NCBI GenBank assembly: GCA_951394045.1
Contig: OX595985.1
Coordinates: 2,666,001 to 2,730,000 of the forward strand
Length of the DNA: 64,000 nt
From: Nitzschia sp. DOCU1
Lineage: Eukaryota; Bacillariophyta; Bacillariophyceae; Bacillariales; Bacillariaceae
Direction: 5' to 3'
In this document: piece after piece, positions 59,632-64,000 of the stretch
Layout of the letters: each line of letters begins with the position of its first letter
How positions within the stretch are numbered: the first letter of the stretch is position 1
The notes under the pieces: model-generated
Databases searched by the model: none
What the model was told of the DNA's origin: nothing
What the model saw: only the letters and a program-made list of their open reading frames with translations
Translations under genes and position numbers: made by a program

Positions 59632-61512
59632 CGACACCCGGCGACACTTGAGGGGAGACGAAATCCCTTAGTGTCAGAGCCGGAAGAAGCTCCAAATTTT
59701 CACGTCTTTGAAGTAATTGTGGCAAGTCTCGCCGAACTGTCGATGGCGGATGATGATGCCAAAGGTGGCAGGACCGATCTTGATTCGCATGCCAACATGA
59801 TTGTCATGGGCAAATATGTGATTGTCCTGAACAGGAGTGGCCGCAAAGCCAGCGTCCATGGTTTTGCACCCGACCTCGAAGCCCTCGAAATCAAGATTGT
59901 TGATGCAGCTACCCTGTACGAATGTCCATACACAGGGCGCTGCTTCATTCTCGTCGCACTGAATGCACTGTATGTGCCGACGATGGAACACAATCTTGTT
60001 CCACCATTCATCATGCGCGAGGCGGGCATTGAAGTTAACGATGTCCCCAAGATTCAAGTTCATGACCCAGCAGAAGAGGATCATACCCTCTACTTTCCTG
60101 GCCCCGACGTTCGAATCCCCCTTTCGCTGTGGGGGACGTTCTCGTATTTTCCATGTCGGCGCCCCACTCTGGAAGATCTTGTACAGTTCCAAGATGACGT
60201 ACTACTTCTCTCTCCAGAGGGCCCATGGAACCCGCACTCGGACGTGTACGCCCGCAATGAGGAGAACATGGTTGACTGGGAAGGGAAAATTATTGCCCCA
60301 GCTGATCGCCTCAAGGTTCAGATTCTTCTTGAGAACTTGCAAGAAGATGATGATCTGGCCCTGCAGGTTTCAGAGGTTGAGGCACGACTAGAGGCCCAAG
60401 TTGCTGCCGACCTCGAACCTATGTGTACCTCAGTCGCGAGGCCCGACTGGGATACCATCCCACACGAAGCCAACGAAGTAGACAGCACTTTACATGGCGT
60501 GAACCCAGTGCTTGTCTCGGCTTGTTTTGCTTCTTCTTTGCAGGAACGCGCTCTGGAGGGCAAGTTGAAAGCCTCCCTTGGCGCGACTACTCCTTGGAAG
60601 AACCCCGTTTTGTTTCCAGATGTGGTCGAGCCCGATGCTGACGACTACTGCATCGGCTCCCTTGATTTTGACGATATCATGGCAAGCTCCGTTCAAGCTG
60701 GCGCAACGATTGGGATTTCTCCAGAACACCTCTCTAAAGTTTGGAGGATTGATCACAAAACGGCTGCTAGAACTATCGATGTCACTACGCAACGATGTGT
60801 TCGCAGCGAAGTGGAAAATTTATCTCGCAATTACCCGACAAACGACAGGATGCTGCGCTACCGACGCATAAGCCAGCACTTCTTCATGGATACTTTCTTC
60901 GCAACGAAAAAGATGAGGAAGTCTTCGCGTGGCAATACCTGCGCCCAACTGTTTGTCACCGATCTGGGATTTGTTTACCTCATCCCAATGAAGTCGAAAA
61001 GAGATGTACCGAAGGCGCTGAAAGCATTCGCAAAGGCCATTGGTGCCCCTGATGCTATCATCTGCGACGCTTCAGGGGAGCAAACATCTCAAGAGGTTCG
61101 GAATTTTTGTCACCTGATTGGAACTGAACTTCGGATCTTGGAGGAAGGGACTCCTTGGGCTAATCGAGCCGAGCTCTACATCGGCATTATCAAGGAAGCA
61201 ACCCGCCGCGACCTTCACTCCTCCAATTCCCCACTAGTCTTCTGGGATTACTGCGCTGAAAGACGCGCCAGAATCAACAACCTTATCGCCAAAGACCTGT
61301 TTCAGTTGGATGGCCGTAATGCTCATTTCTCGGTCAAGGGAGAACCCGGCAATATCTCCAACTTGTGCCAATACGAGTGGTACGAGTGGGTATATTCGCG
61401 GGAGCATACTGTCGTGCGCTCGGTCCGGCAAAAGGGGAGGGCAACGAGATGGCACAGTGGATTCTCAACGCAAACGGAAATGTTGTGCCGCGCCGATCGC
61501 ACCGATCCCTGA
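59632..61512 (+). CDS. Copia Pol, first part: protease and integrase
   Basis: Open in the gag frame directly after the UGA at 59629-59631. The first in-frame GTG is at 59671, but readthrough rather than new initiation is the natural source. Protease signature TDLDSHANMIV (diatom elements often have DSHA in place of DSGA). Integrase: FMDTFFATKKM, ICDASGEQTSQEV and TPWANRAELYIGIIKEA supply a D-D-E-type triad, with DYCAERRARINNL after it. The expected H-C-H-C zinc finger before the core is not evident. The frame is lost near 61400-61425 (YEWVYSREHT...) and reaches a stop at 61512, so this copy is probably defective. Confidence 0.8.
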   Translation, partial: RHPATLEGRRNPLVSEPEEAPNFHVFEVIVASLAELSMADDDAKGGRTDLDSHANMIVMGKYVIVLNRSGRKASVHGFAPDLEALEIKIVDAATLYECPYTGRCFILVALNALYVPTMEHNLVPPFIMREAGIEVNDVPKIQVHDPAEEDHTLYFPGPDVRIPLSLWGTFSYFPCRRPTLEDLVQFQDDVLLLSPEGPWNPHSDVYARNEENMVDWEGKIIAPADRLKVQILLENLQEDDDLALQVSEVEARLEAQVAADLEPMCTSVARPDWDTIPHEANEVDSTLHGVNPVLVSACFASSLQERALEGKLKASLGATTPWKNPVLFPDVVEPDADDYCIGSLDFDDIMASSVQAGATIGISPEHLSKVWRIDHKTAARTIDVTTQRCVRSEVENLSRNYPTNDRMLRYRRISQHFFMDTFFATKKMRKSSRGNTCAQLFVTDLGFVYLIPMKSKRDVPKALKAFAKAIGAPDAIICDASGEQTSQEVRNFCHLIGTELRILEEGTPWANRAELYIGIIKEATRRDLHSSNSPLVFWDYCAERRARINNLIAKDLFQLDGRNAHFSVKGEPGNISNLCQYEWYEWVYSREHTVVRSVRQKGRATRWHSGFSTQTEMLCRADRTDP

Positions 61513-64000
61513 CTGAGCAAGAACGCAAAAGCCCGATTGAACAACGAAAACGAGAAATCTTCGACCAACTCATTGAGCAGCGCTGGGGCTCCGCCATCAA
61601 GGCTCCAGCGCCTGGCAGTGACGATGACGACAACATTGACACCAACCCCGACGTGGAGGCAAGTCCGACGATTCCCGAACTCGATGACCCCGTTGATGCT
61701 ACTGGAGCACCCATTGATCAACAACCTGCCTACGACCGGTTGATCAATGCCGAATTGATGTTGCCAAAAGGCGACTCCTATGCCTACGCCAAAGTCATCG
61801 GCCGTACCATCAGTCCTAGTGGAAAAGTGGAAGGGACCTACAATCCCAACCATCTAATGAACACAATGGTGTATGACGTGAAGTTTGATGATGGCGACGT
61901 GCAAGAATATGCCGCAAACGTCATTGCTGAGAATTTGCTACGACAAGTCGACGATGAAGGATTCGCAATCATGCGTTTTGAATCCATTGTCGACCACAAG
62001 AGCGATGAGACGGCTATAACGAAGGACAACGCCTACACTACGAATAGTCGTGGTGTGAAGAGACTTCGGAAATCTACTACTGGATGGCATTTCAAAGTCC
62101 GATGGCACGATGGAAGAGAAAACTGGGTGCCTCTGTCAGTTCTCAAGGAATCGAATCCAGTGGACGTGGCGGAGTATGTCCAAGCAAGAGGGTTGAACTC
62201 TGAGCCAGCATTCATGTGGTGGGTCCCGTACACACTTCGGAAACGAGATGTACTTGTGTCGGCCGTCAAGGCGAGAGTGAAGAAGACCACTCACAAGTAT
62301 GGTATTGAGATGCCTAGAAGTGTGGAGCATGCTAGAGCTCTGGACGCAAAGAACGGCAACGACTACTGGGAGCAATCAATCAAGAAGGAGATGCGAAATG
62401 TTGGCGTCGCCTTTGAGATTCTTGGACCCGATGCCAAACCACCGCCTGGCTGGAACAAAGCTTCGGGCCACATGGTGTTCGATGTGAAGATGTCTTTGGA
62501 GAGAAAGAGTCGCTGGGTACTTGATGGTCATTTGACTGACAGGCCCGACTTTATCTCAACCTATGCTGGTGTTGTTTCTCGCGAGAGTGTCCGAATTGCT
62601 TTGACCTACGCCGCACTCAATGGGATCGATGTGTGGGCCGCCGACATTCGCAACGCCTACATCCAAGCACCAAGTTCGCAGAAGGACTACGTAATCTGCG
62701 GGCCTGAGTTTGGATTGGAAAATGTTGGCAGAATTGCGCTCATACGTCGTGCTCTTTATGGAGGAAAGACTGCTGGACGTGACTTCAGGTGCCACTTGCG
62801 AGAGTGTATGGATCATCTTGGGTTCCAATCGTGTCGTGCCGATCCGGACGTTTGGATGCGCCCAGCCGTGAAGCACGATGGAACTGAGATCTGGGAGTAT
62901 GTTCTACTCTACACGGACGACACTCTTGTGATTAGCGAACGAGGCGAAGAGATACTACGAAAGGAGATTGGAAAGTATTTCGAGCTTAAAGAGGAATCAA
63001 TCGGACCTCCAACGATCTACCTGGGAGGACGAATGAGGAAGGTTACTCTCTCGAATGGTCTCTATGCTTGGGCTTTCGGATCATCACAGTATGTCCAGGC
63101 ATCCGTGAAGAACGTCGAGGAGCAGTTGAAGTCAAAGTCGAAGCCACCACTACCAGCCAACGCAACAGCCCCGCTATCAACCAACTATCGACCTGAAGTT
63201 GATGTCTCACCGGAACTTGGTAAGGAGGATGCGTCCTACTATCAATCGCTGATTGGTGTCCTTCGGTGGATTGTTGAGTTGGGTCGTGTCGATATATGCT
63301 GTGAAGGCTCCATGATGTCGTCCCACCTTGCACTACCACGTGAAGGACATCTGGAGCAAGTACTGCGAATCTTTGGATATCTCAAGAAGCACCACAACGC
63401 TGAGTTGGTGTTCGATCCGTCAGAGCCAGAGATCGATCGTAGTTTGTTTGAGCGAAAGGATTGGTCAGCATCCGAAATGAGTTTTGAGAAGGAAGAACTG
63501 CCCATCAACATGCCGCAACCTCGTGGCTTTGGATTCATCCTCCGAGCTTTTGTCGATGCGGATCATGCTACCGATTCAATGACACGAAAGTCAAGAACTG
63601 GTTTCCTTGTCTTCCTGAACAGCGCCCTTGTTTACTGGATGTCTCGGAAACAGACCAGTGTCGAGACGAGTTCTTTTGGATCCGAGTTCACTGCGATGAA
63701 GCAGTGTACTGAATATCTTCGTGGACTTCGATACAAGCTCAGGATGATGGGAATTCCTTGCGACGAGCCTGTGTATGTCTATGGAGACAACAAGTCCGTT
63801 CTGTGCAATACCACTATGCCAGATTCGACCTTGAAAAAGAAGTCTGAGAGTATTGCCTACCACCATATTCGGGAAGGAGTTGCCCGAGATGAGTGGCGCA
63901 CTGCGTACGTCAACACGCACCAAAACCCTGCTGATCTCCTTACTAAGCCGTTGCCTTCAGGGGAGAAACGTTCCAGCTTCATTCGAATGCTTCTGCATCA
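61410..64000 (+). pseudogene. Copia Pol, second part: reverse transcriptase and RNase H, frame-shifted and window-truncated
   Basis: Open to the window edge in the frame whose codons begin at positions divisible by three. It begins RALGPAKGEGNEMAQWIL, which must have followed the integrase part. A chromo/Tudor-like strand (YDVKFDDGDVQEY) precedes the RT: VFDVKMSLERKSRWVLDG, VWAADIRNAYIQAP, YGGKTAGRDF and the catalytic YTDDTLVI (Thr where YVDD is usual). RNase H: FVDADHATD, SSFGSEFTAMKQ and YGDNKSVL, then HHIREGVARDEW and NPADLLTKPLP. One net frameshift separates it from the integrase part; a homopolymer-rich GCAAAAGGGGAGGG follows, so an assembly error is possible. No enzyme would be made from this copy without correction of the frame. 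Confidence 0.82.

Larger units (their letters stand above)
57886..64000 (+). mobile_element. CoDi-like Ty1/copia LTR retrotransposon, 3' truncated by the window
   Basis: Gag, protease, integrase, reverse transcriptase and RNase H occur in copia order (integrase before RT). Gag and pol are in one frame with a single UGA between them. Pol is frameshifted once between integrase and RT. The element continues past 64,000. Confidence 0.88.

Noticed and set aside
57886..64000. tRNA, rRNA or other RNA genes anywhere in the window
   Set aside because: I scanned for typical tRNA box sequences and rRNA segments by eye and saw none; a covariance-model search would be needed to exclude them.

Overview
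The window is nuclear DNA from a photosynthetic stramenopile, almost certainly a diatom. Short GT-AG introns (78-132 bp) interrupt genes. Two proteins carry the diatom-type plastid presequence with Phe at the signal-peptide cleavage site (the DHQase/SDH fusion and a lipoamide dehydrogenase). A CoDi-like Ty1/copia retroelement lies at the right edge. I cannot name the species.

Layout: 1-4.2 kb holds a Wee1-type kinase (5' end outside the window) and a plastid shikimate-pathway fusion enzyme. A foldback element follows at 4.4-5.2 kb. From 5,245 to 23,540 lies the main discovery: a 17,056-bp multigene element (6,485-23,540) headed by a tyrosine recombinase with the full R-H-R-H-Y set. It is preceded in direct tandem by a 1,240-bp internally deleted derivative of itself (5,245-6,484). 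All three junctions share ACG, and the two outer host flanks form a perfect 9-bp inverted repeat, so the pair appears to sit inside a short palindromic target 60 bp beyond the stop codon of a methyltransferase gene. The element also encodes a protein with two Ulp1/C48-type domains plus a RING-like cluster, a coupled pair of unknown ORFs joined by an A8 run and a TAATG overlap, a Cys-motif protein and a small protein with a PCNA-binding (PIP) box. A related motif (core GGTAGGTGGCC, often half of a palindrome) recurs in four separate intergenic regions, and a 181-bp satellite follows the recombinase gene.

From 23.6 to 48.6 kb is ordinary gene-dense chromosome: a METTL24/FkbM-like methyltransferase, an iron-alcohol-dehydrogenase-family protein, a WD40 protein, plastid dihydrolipoamide dehydrogenase, a tandem U-box protein, a signal-peptide-bearing UBA-thioredoxin-UBX protein, a DUF5672-like protein, Spt5 and a sulfatase. 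From 48.9 to 52.8 kb are nested tandem repeats (48 bp, about 127 bp, about 0.5 kb, about 1.1 kb, 63 bp). A type II fucosyltransferase-like gene follows, then a truncated gag, and a copia element running off the right edge. Its gag and pol are in one frame separated by a single UGA, and its pol is broken by a frameshift between integrase and reverse transcriptase.

Many reading frames begin with non-ATG codons when extended maximally. I moved starts to the first plausible ATG and rebuilt spliced genes by hand. Family assignments come from motif recognition only; no database was searched.
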